From: Stigonema ocellatum SAG 48.90 = DSM 106950
GTDB taxonomy: Bacteria > Cyanobacteriota > Cyanobacteriia > Cyanobacteriales > Nostocaceae
Reading direction: 5' to 3'
DNA: 17,111 nucleotides
NCBI GenBank assembly: GCA_016903675.1
Contig: JADQBA010000174.1
Location: 1-17,111, forward strand
A model generated the notes under the pieces. It was not told the origin of the DNA and searched no databases. It saw only the letters and a list, made by a program, of their open reading frames with translations. Position numbers and translations under genes: made by a program. Shown here in pieces: positions 6,559 through 13,601 of the stretch; within the stretch, counting starts at the first letter, position 1, and every line of letters starts with the position of its first letter.

Positions 6559-7593
6559 TCACTTTGCTTTTGGTTTATAGACTAAGTCGATAATGCCGTT
6601 GTCAGCGAAAAATTTCTGTTTGGCATCGTCCCAGTCCTTCGCTATGAGTGTGATCGGGAACAGTTGAATCTGGGGAAACTGAGTACTGTATTGACGTAAA
6701 ATATCTGGGTTAATTGGACGATAGCCGAATTTTGCGATAGTTTCCTGTGCCTGATTGGTAAAAAGGAATTGCAAATAAGCTTTAGCAGCAGCCTCAGTTT
6801 TGTGATGAGTGATATTAGTATCAACCCAAGCCACATAAGGTTGGGCCAAAATACTAACCGGGGGATAGACAATTTCGAGTTCGCCCTTTGCTTCAGCTAC
6901 TTCCCTAATGGCTTCGTTTTCCCAAGTTATGTGTACATCACCGATTTTTTCGACAGCAAAATTCGTTGCTGAAGCGCGTGCGCCGGCATCGAGTACCAAA
7001 GTGTGTTCATAGAATGACTTGAGAAAGGCTAATGCTTCAGCTTCAGTACCACCTCGGTTGATGACTGAACCCCAAGCAGCCAAAGCGCTTAGTTTGCCAT
7101 TGCCAGAGCTTTTTGGCTCTGGTGTAATAATTTCGACCCCCGGACTAATCAAATCCGACCAATCCCGAATCTTTTTCGGATTGTCTTTGCGCACTACAAA
7201 GATGATGGTAGAGGAATACGGTTGTGAGTTATTCGGTAGCCGCTTGGACCAACCCTCTGGGATAAGCTTCTGTTTGCGTAGCGCGTCAACGTCCGAATAA
7301 AGACCCAGAGTGACGACATCTGCTGGCGCACTCCCGTCGATCACCGAACGACTTTGGTAAGAAGACCCATTATGTGACTGCTTGATTTTTAGATGCTTTC
7401 CAGTTTCTTTTTCGTATTTTGCAGTAAATTGCTGGTTCAGACTGAGATAGAGTTCTCGGGTTGGGTCATACGATACGTTTAATAGTTGGTTTGACGCATT
7501 GCCTTCCACATTCTTGACCACGACCAAGACGTTGGCAAGAACAACAGCTGACACTGCTGCCAGATTAACCCAAGAAGTTCGTTTGATTTTCAT
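6559..7593 (-). CDS. sbpA: Sulfate/thiosulfate ABC transporter substrate-binding protein
   Basis: A 344-residue periplasmic protein. Residues about 6-33 form a signal peptide (basic start KIKR, hydrophobic core, probable cleavage near VEGNA). There is no lipobox cysteine, so it is predicted to be soluble. The two family signatures are clear: NVSYDPTREL just after the signal, and PEPKSSGNGKL, corresponding to the NPKTSGNGR loop that binds the oxyanion. WGSVINRGG and FAVEKIGDVHITWENEA also fit. Length agrees with Sbp/CysP proteins. In most genomes it works with CysT, CysW and CysA, but here the next gene is a SulP permease and no ABC components are in the window. It is probably induced by sulfur limitation, though no operator was identified. 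Confidence 0.93.
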   Translation of the reverse strand: MKIKRTSWVNLAAVSAVVLANVLVVVKNVEGNASNQLLNVSYDPTRELYLSLNQQFTAKYEKETGKHLKIKQSHNGSSYQSRSVIDGSAPADVVTLGLYSDVDALRKQKLIPEGWSKRLPNNSQPYSSTIIFVVRKDNPKKIRDWSDLISPGVEIITPEPKSSGNGKLSALAAWGSVINRGGTEAEALAFLKSFYEHTLVLDAGARASATNFAVEKIGDVHITWENEAIREVAEAKGELEIVYPPVSILAQPYVAWVDTNITHHKTEAAAKAYLQFLFTNQAQETIAKFGYRPINPDILRQYSTQFPQIQLFPITLIAKDWDDAKQKFFADNGIIDLVYKPKAK

Positions 7594-7742
7594 CTCGAAA
7601 AGGTTTCAAAATTTGCTCTTAAAGGCTGTTGATATATAAGAGAGAAGATGGAGTTGTAGGATTTTTCAAGTATTTTACACTAAATCTATCGCTTTATCGT
7701 ATAACAGCAAGAAATTTATGGATGGTGGCTTCTAGAAGTTAG

Positions 7743-7880
7743 TCACGTGTATCCTTTTGCAACTATCTGTTCAGTATCTACATTTACAATCACGCAGCCT
7801 ACTGGTGGATTGGGCAAACATTCTGGCAACGCCTCTGTGCTTATAGCTAAAGCAGCTAACATAAATGTTTCATTCAGCAC
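7743..7880 (-). pseudogene. Truncated RibD/CMP-deaminase-like fragment
   Basis: The minus-strand frame from GTG at 7880 (or the ATG seven codons lines in, at FMLAAL) to TGA at 7743-7745 encodes about 45 residues. They include FMLAALAISTEAL, CLPNPPVGCVIV and QIVAKGY. This order, helix then P-N-P-x-V-G-x-V-I-V then a strand ending G-Y, is the N terminus of RibD-type zinc deaminases. The catalytic H-A-E and PCxxC motifs that should follow are absent, so the gene is broken or deleted after about one third of the domain. It overlaps the 3' end of the phosphatase gene by 11 bases, as in a former operon. Alternatively it is a short peptide preserved for another reason, which is less likely. Confidence 0.6.
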
Positions 7881-8460
7881 TGGTTTTACCGCCTCCTACA
7901 CTCGTCGTGTACGCTAGGCGGCAGTCATTTAAAAGTGAATTAAGTTCTTTGGCAATTTGAAAGGGATTTCTTAGAGTAAACACAGATGCAATCACAGCTT
8001 CATAAGGATTTCTACCTGTTCTTTTAACGGCGGCGATCGCGTCTTTATTGGAAAATCCCCTTACACTCACTAACCATGCAGCTAGCACATGACCAGTACG
8101 ACCAATACCACCAGAACAGTGTACAACTACTTTCTCACTTTGTTTCTCTGCGGTTATTAAAAAAGGAAGTATTTTCTGTGTGAGTGTTTCTAGATCACAG
8201 AGATGGAAATCTTTAACTGGTGCCCAACAAACATGTTTGCTACCAAATTCTTGTTGATATATTCCTAAAAGATTGGTGTAGGGATCTAGTTGCTCTTCGG
8301 GAAGAAGACAGCAAACTCGTTTGATATTTTTATGTTGCATAAAATTAACCCAATCAAGCACTTTTTGATGGGAGTAACCAGGCTTGGAAGCCCCAAATAC
8401 AATGGATTCCTGTTCCCAAGCAGCAGCAAATTTGTATATATTTTTAGGTGATTCATTCAT
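7870..8460 (-). CDS. Dual-specificity/tyrosine-type protein phosphatase family
   Basis: A 196-residue cytosolic protein with the cysteine phosphatase loop HCSGGIGRTG (C115, R121 from the ATG), which matches CX5R plus the following T/S. The expected general-acid Asp lies about 30 residues earlier, in VKDFHLCDLE. The following helix AAWLVSVRGFSNKDAIAAVKRTGRNP is typical of DSP and related phosphatases. The substrate may be a phosphoprotein or a small metabolite; its place between a uridine-kinase-like gene and a deaminase remnant makes a nucleotide-related metabolite possible (inference). I chose the ATG at 8460; an in-frame TTG at 8484 would add 8 residues. Neither has a clear ribosome binding site. 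It follows the kinase gene by 44 bases and is probably cotranscribed. Confidence 0.85.
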   Translation of the reverse strand: MNESPKNIYKFAAAWEQESIVFGASKPGYSHQKVLDWVNFMQHKNIKRVCCLLPEEQLDPYTNLLGIYQQEFGSKHVCWAPVKDFHLCDLETLTQKILPFLITAEKQSEKVVVHCSGGIGRTGHVLAAWLVSVRGFSNKDAIAAVKRTGRNPYEAVIASVFTLRNPFQIAKELNSLLNDCRLAYTTSVGGGKTSAE

Positions 8461-8504
8461 CGTATTTTTTAATAATGTTGGCAAATAAATTTTTAACTTT
8501 TTTT

Positions 8505-9164
8505 TTAAAGCATCAATTCTGGAGAATTGAAATCATTATTACTAACTATAACTTGAGCTTTTGAAATCGGGTCACAGTCATTTATATACATTATTGATGC
8601 CTTATGATAGCGCTCTAAATATCTTTGTTTGGTTGCTAACTCTCCTCCAAGACGTGCTTTATCTCGTTGAATACCTCGTTTTAAAGCAATCTGAAAGTCA
8701 GTATCAACAAAAATGCGAAAATCCCAATAATCATTTAGCTTTTCCTTAAATAAGAAAGTGCCATCAACAACCAAAATGCTATTTATAGCCGCAACTTTTG
8801 GCTCAGGATTTATGGGAATATCTGTTTCTAAGTCAAGAGACTGGGTTTGGTAAATCAAATTACCTCCTTTACCCAAAGGCTTTAATAGACGTTCTATAAG
8901 TGCATCGTAATCATGAGCATTTTCATAATAGGCATCGGCTAAACTTAGAGCTTGTGAATAGCGCAGTTTTTTTGGGTGATGAAAATCATCAATAGATGCC
9001 TTAATACACGGATAGCCTCGGTTAACAATTTCTAAAGCGATTTCTTGCGCTAATGTACTTTTTCCTGAAGCTGTAATCCCACTCACGCCTACTCTAACAG
9101 GATGCTCCAATTCTAATTTCCTAATTTCGTTGACAATAATTTTTATAAGTTCTTTTCTTTGCAT
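8505..9164 (-). CDS. Uridine-kinase-like P-loop kinase
   Basis: A 219-residue protein of the uridine kinase/phosphoribulokinase family. The Walker A motif is G29-I-T-A-S-G-K-S-T. The substrate-side Asp pair follows in ASIDDFHHP, and VVDGTFLF is the strand corresponding to the family's 'hEGh' segment. RDKARLGG resembles the lid, and ERYHKASIMYI matches the C-terminal conserved region. Length equals that of typical Udk (about 210 residues). Members phosphorylate uridine/cytidine or related compounds using ATP or GTP in the cytosol. It is the first gene of a minus-strand set with the phosphatase and the deaminase fragment, consistent with nucleoside salvage. It is diverged enough that another small hydroxylated substrate is possible. 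Confidence 0.82.
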   Translation of the reverse strand: MQRKELIKIIVNEIRKLELEHPVRVGVSGITASGKSTLAQEIALEIVNRGYPCIKASIDDFHHPKKLRYSQALSLADAYYENAHDYDALIERLLKPLGKGGNLIYQTQSLDLETDIPINPEPKVAAINSILVVDGTFLFKEKLNDYWDFRIFVDTDFQIALKRGIQRDKARLGGELATKQRYLERYHKASIMYINDCDPISKAQVIVSNNDFNSPELML

Positions 9165-9309
9165 AATAAAATATAGAAATTTTCTTTTGATTTAGTCATG
9201 ATTCTACCTAAGTACGATAACTTTACATTATTAGTGTATTTTAGTGAGTATGTCATATGAGCTTCTAAAAATCAAGCGTTGTACTAAGAAAATGAGTTTA
9301 ATGACCTAT

Positions 9310-9723
9310 ATGGAAATTCGCCCTTTTCAACTGCCTGATAAGTTCGCAGTCATTAGGTTGTGGGAGGAATGCGGGCTAATTCGCCCGTGGAATGATCCGA
9401 ACAAGGACATAGAGCGTAAGCTATCTGTTCAACCTGATCTTTTTCTTGTCGGTCTAGTAGAGCAAGAGCTTGTAGCGACGGTGATGGCAGGATATGAAGG
9501 GCATCGTGGTTGGATTAATTATCTTGCGGTTGCCCCGGATTATCAACGAAAAGGATTAGGACGAGCCATGATGGTACAAGTAGAGCGGCGACTGCGTGAA
9601 GCGGGTTGCCCTAAGATTAATTTGCTCGTGCGCTCAGAAAACAACCAAGTTATTGAGTTCTATAAACATTTGGGGTATATTGTTGACGATGTCATTAGTT
9701 TGGGTAAACGACTTGAACGTTAG
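9310..9723 (+). CDS. ypeA: GNAT family acetyltransferase, YpeA-like
   Basis: A 137-residue cytosolic N-acetyltransferase. Recognisable YpeA-type segments are MEIRPFQLPD at the start, LWEECGLIRPWNDPNKDIER, VMAGYEGHRGWINYLAV and SLGKRLE at the end. The acetyl-CoA pyrophosphate loop is YQRKGLGRAM, matching R/Q-x-x-G-x-G/A. Physiological substrates of YpeA proteins are not well known. The frame is also open back to GTG at 9244 and ATGs at 9250, 9292 and 9301. I place the start at 9310 because the family's proteins begin at MEIR and the length then matches (about 140 residues), but no ribosome binding site decides it. It is divergent from the uridine-kinase-like gene. Confidence 0.85.
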   Translation: MEIRPFQLPDKFAVIRLWEECGLIRPWNDPNKDIERKLSVQPDLFLVGLVEQELVATVMAGYEGHRGWINYLAVAPDYQRKGLGRAMMVQVERRLREAGCPKINLLVRSENNQVIEFYKHLGYIVDDVISLGKRLER

Positions 9724-9730
9724 CGACTCA

Positions 9731-10090
9731 GGTCTGAAGACACTGTAGCTCTCTAGCTTGCTAGTAGCTACAGATCGGAAGCCACACTAGCTGAAGAAGC
9801 TTAAGTACCCTGAGTACTACGTTATCGGCAAGTGTTAAAGTACCTACCTTGAGATACGAAGCCAGTTTCAAGCTCTAGAACTGGGTGATTAAACAGGTTT
9901 ATATAGAGTTAACACCAGTGTCACCCGGATAGTACCGACCGATAACTTTGGCAAGGCTAACTTTACTCCCGTAAGGGAAGGCTCTTCGGAGCAATCAAGA
10001 GAGAAGAAAGACCAAGGCGGCTAAAGTCGCCTGAGTCGCTTCCCTCTCAAGCCGCGCATACATGAGTTTCCCGCATACCAGGATATTTTT
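9731..10090 (+). ncRNA. Structured RNA candidate, possibly an ORF-less HEARO / IscB omega-RNA
   Basis: The 519-base gap 9724-10242 has no plausible gene but many exact helices. TGTAGCT 9744-9750 pairs with AGCTACA 9766-9772, with an inner CTAG/CTAG stem. GTTATCGG 9821-9828 pairs with CCGATAAC 9939-9946 as a long-range stem. GGGTGA 9883-9888 pairs with TCACCC 9921-9926. TCCC-GTAA-GGGA (9967-9978) has a GNRA loop, GCTC-TTCG-GAGC (9981-9992) a UUCG loop, and GGCGGC-TAAA-GTCGCC (10016-10031) is enclosed by GAGAG/CTCTC arms. The canonical tetraloops point to the plus strand. Size (about 350 bases) and hairpin style fit HEARO RNAs that precede iscB in cyanobacteria, but no iscB follows. The HEARO assignment rests on resemblance only. 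Confidence 0.5.
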
Positions 10091-10242
10091 ATGACGATTA
10101 GGAAAGTTCTTTGAACAGCAGCAATCGCCCTCTTCGGGCTGTGGGAAGATAGCGCAATCACATCTTGAATTTAGGATTGCTACATTAATGTTAATGTGAA
10201 TAGCATACAAATTCCGCAGTTGATCTTAAACTTTGAATACAA

Positions 10243-10884
10243 GTGCAAACAGGACTGGTTATTTTTGACTGTGACGGAGTGTTGGTAGACAGCGAGACAT
10301 TGGGCAATCGAATTCTTGTCGAATTTGTTGCCGAATTCGGACTGACACTGGAGCTTGAGGAAGCTATTTTATTATTCAAGGGCTGCAAAATGGCTGATTG
10401 TGTTGCTGTCATTGAGCAAAGGCTGGGAAGAATGATGCCACCAGATTTTGTGAGCAGGCTTCGTGCCCGTACTGCTGAGGCATTCGAGCGTGAATTGTTT
10501 TGTGTCGAAGGGATAGAGGCAGCTCTTGACAAAATTAATTTACCTATTTGTGTTGCTTCCAGTGGGCCGATGGAAAAAATTAAGTTAGCTCTGCGTGTTA
10601 CTAACTTGCTGCCTCGATTTGAAGGACGTATCTTTAGCTCGTATGAAATTGGAAGCTGGAAACCTGCACCCGACTTATTCTTACATGCAGCTAAAAATAT
10701 GGGATTTCAAGCTCGATATTGTACTGTTGTAGAAGACAGCGTTTTGGGTGTGCGTGCAGCTGTTGCTGCTGGGATGAAGGTCTTAGGTTACGCTAATTCA
10801 AGTGAGGCTTTTCTACTTGAAGAATGTGGAGCGCAAATCTTTGACTCGATGTACCAACTACCTTCTTTACTATCACAGCATTAA
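10243..10884 (+). CDS. HAD family phosphatase, YieH-like
   Basis: A 213-residue haloacid-dehalogenase hydrolase of the beta-phosphoglucomutase subfamily. Motif I is VIFDCDGVLVDSE with nucleophile D9 and D11; motif II is ICVASSGPMEKI. Motif III contributes the Lys in GSWKPAPDLFLHAA, and motif IV is TVVEDSVLGVRAAVAAGM. A helical cap lies between motifs I and II. FKGCK, the SSGP segment and the W-K-P segment are close to E. coli YieH, a 6-phosphogluconate phosphatase, so a sugar-phosphate substrate is likely. The GTG at 10243 is the first possible start because a TGA precedes it in frame by three codons; there is no good ribosome binding site. Its transcript ends at the terminator at 10990-11027. 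Confidence 0.87.
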   Translation: MQTGLVIFDCDGVLVDSETLGNRILVEFVAEFGLTLELEEAILLFKGCKMADCVAVIEQRLGRMMPPDFVSRLRARTAEAFERELFCVEGIEAALDKINLPICVASSGPMEKIKLALRVTNLLPRFEGRIFSSYEIGSWKPAPDLFLHAAKNMGFQARYCTVVEDSVLGVRAAVAAGMKVLGYANSSEAFLLEECGAQIFDSMYQLPSLLSQH

Positions 10885-10989
10885 ACAGAGACTCAGTAGT
10901 TATAAGTTAAACTTAAATAGAGTGTGCGGAGATTTGGCTGTGGGGCGATCGCGCTTGTTGCGGTGGGGATAATGCGAAAAATATACCAC

Positions 10990-11027
10990 AAAAAAGACCC
11001 AGAAGATTAATCCTCTGAGTCTTTTTT
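10990..11027. terminator. Bidirectional rho-independent terminator
   Basis: A 38-base interrupted palindrome runs from AAAAAAGACCCAGAAGATT to a T6 run at 11022-11027. It sits between convergent genes (the HAD phosphatase on plus, the 266-residue protein on minus). Two positions mismatch as C-A and A-C on the plus-strand RNA but become G-U wobbles on the minus-strand RNA. The hairpin is therefore fully paired when read leftward, and would be the stronger stop for the minus-strand gene. Confidence 0.8.
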
Positions 11028-11139
11028 GGGCATTGCTGAATCGGACTATGAATTGACATTTTTCGAGATGATTAAGCAACGATTCTTTGCGTCTTTGCGC
11101 CTTTGCGTAGTCCTGTCATACTTTAAATCAGCAACGCCC
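11028..11139. repeat. MITE-like element with imperfect terminal inverted repeats
   Basis: GGGCATTGCTGA (11028-11039) and TCAGCAACGCCC (11128-11139) are terminal inverted repeats with one mismatch. T6 flanks both sides (11022-11027 and 11140-11145), as a target duplication in the terminator's T-run would give, though a homopolymer is weak evidence. Inside is a tandem octamer CTTTGCGT-CTTTGCGC-CTTTGCGT (11085-11108), related to the CGTCTTTGCGG repeat near 3410. No coding sequence. Confidence 0.5.
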
Positions 11140-11161
11140 TTTTTTGTGTGCATCATCAGGG

Positions 11162-11962
11162 CTAAGCGGCGATCGCCTCATCGTCATCATCTTTGATCAG
11201 TCCACGCGATCGCGCCAAATAATCAACAAGTTCCATTGCGAATAAATCGCGCTTCTCTGCACTGCCAAAACTCCAATGATTGCCAAACTTATTACTGTGG
11301 GTATTGGTGGTGAAACCTAGATCCGCCGCAGCATTTTTTATTTCTAGCCCATGTCGTTCTGAGATAACGACCACTCGATTGTCGTTGCCAATATATTTCA
11401 AAAAATACTGAGGATTATTTTGGGCGATCGCTTTGAGGAAATCTTCCTCGCTTTTGTTTTGCGCAGCTTTTATAATTTCCAGTTCCTTAGCTTTTTCTGC
11501 GCGTGCTGTTGCGAGTTTACTCTCTGCCATCTTCTTGCGGCGTGCCAGAGATTTTTCTTTGTCTGAACTAGAAACAGCAAAAGCTAATTCATGAGATATT
11601 TCGTTTTTGTTCCAGACTTTAAGTGTTGCGGTTGCCGTTCCCGCATCCCAGTTTCTTATTAGTGTTGGCGTAGGGAGTAAAGTTTTAAGTTGCGTCTCTG
11701 TCCATCCCTCATTGTACAAATCTTCCCAGAATACATAATTGTGCCTAGTATTCACCAAAGGACTACCCAATTCCATCTTATTTTGAGCTTCTACTTTTGC
11801 AACTGTCTCTATATCATAGAGGTGCGATTTGTAGTAAAATCCAGACCCTCGGTATCTCATTTCAAAATCTGGTTTTATTAAATATCCCTCTATCTCTGAT
11901 TTTTTCCAGCCACGAGAAATAAGATTGTTTTGAGTTAGAAAATCTTGGTACTTGTCTATCAT
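11162..11962 (-). CDS. Hypothetical protein with a duplicated GW module and basic coiled coil
   Basis: A 266-residue soluble protein of unknown function, with no signal peptide or membrane helix. Residues about 13-58 and 81-126 look like two copies of one module: each begins 'L..RGW/L..EGW', continues with a short helix (KKSEIEGYL; TETQLKTLL), a proline, and a strand-rich part ending near a V/E-rich helix. Residues about 131-175 are highly charged and helical (Lys/Arg/Glu/Ala), probably a coiled coil. The C-terminal part holds ISERHGLEIKNAAADLG and HWSFGSAEKRDLFAMELVDYLARSRG, then an acidic tail (KDDDDE). Small paired helix-turn modules plus a basic coil would suit nucleic-acid binding, but this is only a guess. 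It stands alone, ending at the bidirectional terminator side. Confidence 0.75.
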   Translation of the reverse strand: MIDKYQDFLTQNNLISRGWKKSEIEGYLIKPDFEMRYRGSGFYYKSHLYDIETVAKVEAQNKMELGSPLVNTRHNYVFWEDLYNEGWTETQLKTLLPTPTLIRNWDAGTATATLKVWNKNEISHELAFAVSSSDKEKSLARRKKMAESKLATARAEKAKELEIIKAAQNKSEEDFLKAIAQNNPQYFLKYIGNDNRVVVISERHGLEIKNAAADLGFTTNTHSNKFGNHWSFGSAEKRDLFAMELVDYLARSRGLIKDDDDEAIAA

Positions 11963-12102
11963 TTTTATCTCGCCACGGTTGCAATAATTTACTAATTATA
12001 TTGCATTTTCGTAGAAGGTTGCCGACCCTCTAGTAATAGCGAGCATTATATTTGGGATATCAATTAATGAATAATCAACCGTGTTGAAACATTTCCCCTT
12101 AA

Positions 12103-12876
12103 TTAATTATCCCGAAAGAGGAAGAAGTAGCAAGTTATTCCCCAAGCAATGACAGTGACAAAACGCCTTACGAATCGTGGCTCTAGTTGACGGCTATAGT
12201 ATGCTCCGCTGTAACCACCAATAACTGTACCCAACATCATCAAAACTGCTTGCGGCCATGCCACAACTCCAGCAAGAATAAAAGTAACTGCCGCAAAGCT
12301 GTCGATGCAAGACATCAACAGCGTCTTGAGGGCATTCATTTCGTGAATATTTTTCATCCCTAGCATTCCCATTACAGCTAACATCAAAAAAGTAATGCCT
12401 AAGCCGTAAAATCCTCCATAAATGGCAACAAAAAAATAGATGACCAACGCTTTAAGTAGCGAATGTCTTGTGTCTTTGTTTGCTTTTCCAAAAGTGATGT
12501 TCAACCGTTCTGTGAGGGAATTGCTGAAGGTGAATAATAGTGTCGCAAACAGTAACAAATATGGGACGAGATGATCAAATATGGTTGTTGGGGTGTGAAG
12601 CAACAACATCGCGCCAAGCAACCCACCCATAAAACTAACGCTGCTAAAAAGCAAAAACAGATGTAGATGTGGCTGCAATTCTTTGTAATATGCACTTACG
12701 CCAGCAACAAGCCCAGGCCATGAGGCGATCGTACTTGTAGCGTTAGCGCTAATAGATGGTAGACCTGCCAACATCAGAGCCGGGAAAATAATCAAACCTC
12801 CGCCACCAGCAACCGAATTCAAAACTCCACTAATCCAGGCAATGAGAAAGAGAAAGCAAGCCTGCGTGAAAGTCAT
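12103..12876 (-). CDS. TSUP family (TauE/SafE-type) membrane exporter
   Basis: A 257-residue integral membrane protein with about eight hydrophobic segments in two similar halves. The first half has the signature ISGVLNSVAGGGGLIIFPALMLAGL followed by ANATSTIASWPG; the second repeats it weakly as YGGFYGLGITFLMLAVMGML. Family members move sulfite, sulfoacetate or other small organic anions out of the cell, or sulfur compounds in. It is the last gene of a minus-strand run with a carbonic-anhydrase-like gene 35 bases upstream, a ferritin-like protein and an FMN-dependent monooxygenase. Export of sulfite or a sulfinate formed by the monooxygenase is the natural inference. GAAAGG lies somewhat far upstream of the ATG as a possible ribosome binding site. 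Confidence 0.88.
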   Translation of the reverse strand: MTFTQACFLFLIAWISGVLNSVAGGGGLIIFPALMLAGLPSISANATSTIASWPGLVAGVSAYYKELQPHLHLFLLFSSVSFMGGLLGAMLLLHTPTTIFDHLVPYLLLFATLLFTFSNSLTERLNITFGKANKDTRHSLLKALVIYFFVAIYGGFYGLGITFLMLAVMGMLGMKNIHEMNALKTLLMSCIDSFAAVTFILAGVVAWPQAVLMMLGTVIGGYSGAYYSRQLEPRFVRRFVTVIAWGITCYFFLFRDN

Positions 12877-12911
12877 ATCTAGAACTTACCTTTCAGGTTG
12901 TCGATTAATTC

Positions 12912-13499
12912 TCAAGCAAAGTTAGCTTTGCCAACTTCAATTGCCTCAGGAACCTCAATTAGTTTGCCGGTTTTTACATCGTAGATATAGCCATAAATAG
13001 GAATTTGAGATGGCACTAAGGGGTGCAAGCGAATACGCAACACGTCTTCGTAGACGCTTTTAGGAAGGTCGTTAATTGTCAACCAATTAATATATGAGCC
13101 TTCGTTTGAACCAGAACCAGAGCCAACATCGTGCCAACCAGTTTCATCAATATGAGCTGTATTTAGGCTGCTTTTGAGTAAATCGCTGATAATGTGGTTA
13201 GTGAAAGTTTCCATGCCACAATTAGTGTGGTGAATGACAAACCACTCGCGAGTCCCTAAAAGTTTGTAGGAAATCACCAGAGAGCGAATGGCATCATCAC
13301 TAGCACGTCCACCTGCATTGCGGATAACGTGGGCATCTCCTTCGACCAATCCGGCAAATTGAGCAGGATCGAGGCGGGCATCCATGCAGGTCAAAATTGC
13401 GAAACGGCGTTTCGGTGGCATAGCCAGATTGCCTTTGTCTCCGAAAGTTTCTGCATAATTTCGGTTGGCTGATAAAACTTCTTCTAAAATATCACTCAT
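12912..13499 (-). CDS. Beta-carbonic-anhydrase-fold zinc enzyme
   Basis: A 195-residue cytosolic protein. Zinc ligands are C38 in CMDARLDP and H91 and C94 in HHTNCGM; the catalytic dyad D40-R42 is present, and VIRNAGGRASDDAIRSL is the conserved segment between them. Beta-carbonic anhydrases hydrate CO2, but close relatives hydrolyse COS or CS2, and these cannot be told apart by eye. The C-terminal half (SGSGSNEGSYINW, HPLVPSQIPIYGYIYDVKTGKL) fits the small prokaryotic subgroup. The setting is a sulfur-type cluster, 35 bases before the TSUP exporter and 102 bases after the ferritin-like gene, which makes a carboxysomal role unlikely. The ATG has no strong ribosome binding site; a TATAAT at 13530-13535 (minus) may give it its own promoter. 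Confidence 0.85.
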   Translation of the reverse strand: MSDILEEVLSANRNYAETFGDKGNLAMPPKRRFAILTCMDARLDPAQFAGLVEGDAHVIRNAGGRASDDAIRSLVISYKLLGTREWFVIHHTNCGMETFTNHIISDLLKSSLNTAHIDETGWHDVGSGSGSNEGSYINWLTINDLPKSVYEDVLRIRLHPLVPSQIPIYGYIYDVKTGKLIEVPEAIEVGKANFA

Positions 13500-13529
13500 G
13501 AATTTTTGCGCTAATATAATCTCCAGTAA

Positions 13530-13535
13530 ATTATA
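13530..13535 (-). promoter_or_regulatory. Candidate -10 element upstream of the carbonic-anhydrase-like gene
   Basis: The minus strand reads TATAAT here, 30 bases before the ATG at 13499, inside the 102-base gap after the ferritin-like gene. No good -35 is seen at 17 bases. It could give the last two genes of the run partial independence. Confidence 0.3.
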
Positions 13536-13601
13536 CAGCCAGTGTTCTGCGCAGTGCGATCCAAACCAAATCTAACTAACAAAGTAGCGGTCAACTCTCG
13601 C

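Noticed and set aside
10055..10085. Second group II intron domain V in the structured RNA region
   Set aside because: The segment CGCATACATGAGTTTCCCGC superficially resembles part of domain V read backwards, but the outer arms do not pair and the catalytic triad layout is absent.
9995..10210. Open frame of 71 codons on the minus strand
   Set aside because: Composition is unlike its neighbours and it runs antisense through the hairpins of the structured RNA region; no ribosome binding site.
10191..10532. Open frame of 113 codons on the minus strand
   Set aside because: Serine/arginine/asparagine-rich shadow opposite the HAD phosphatase, whose motifs are unmistakable.
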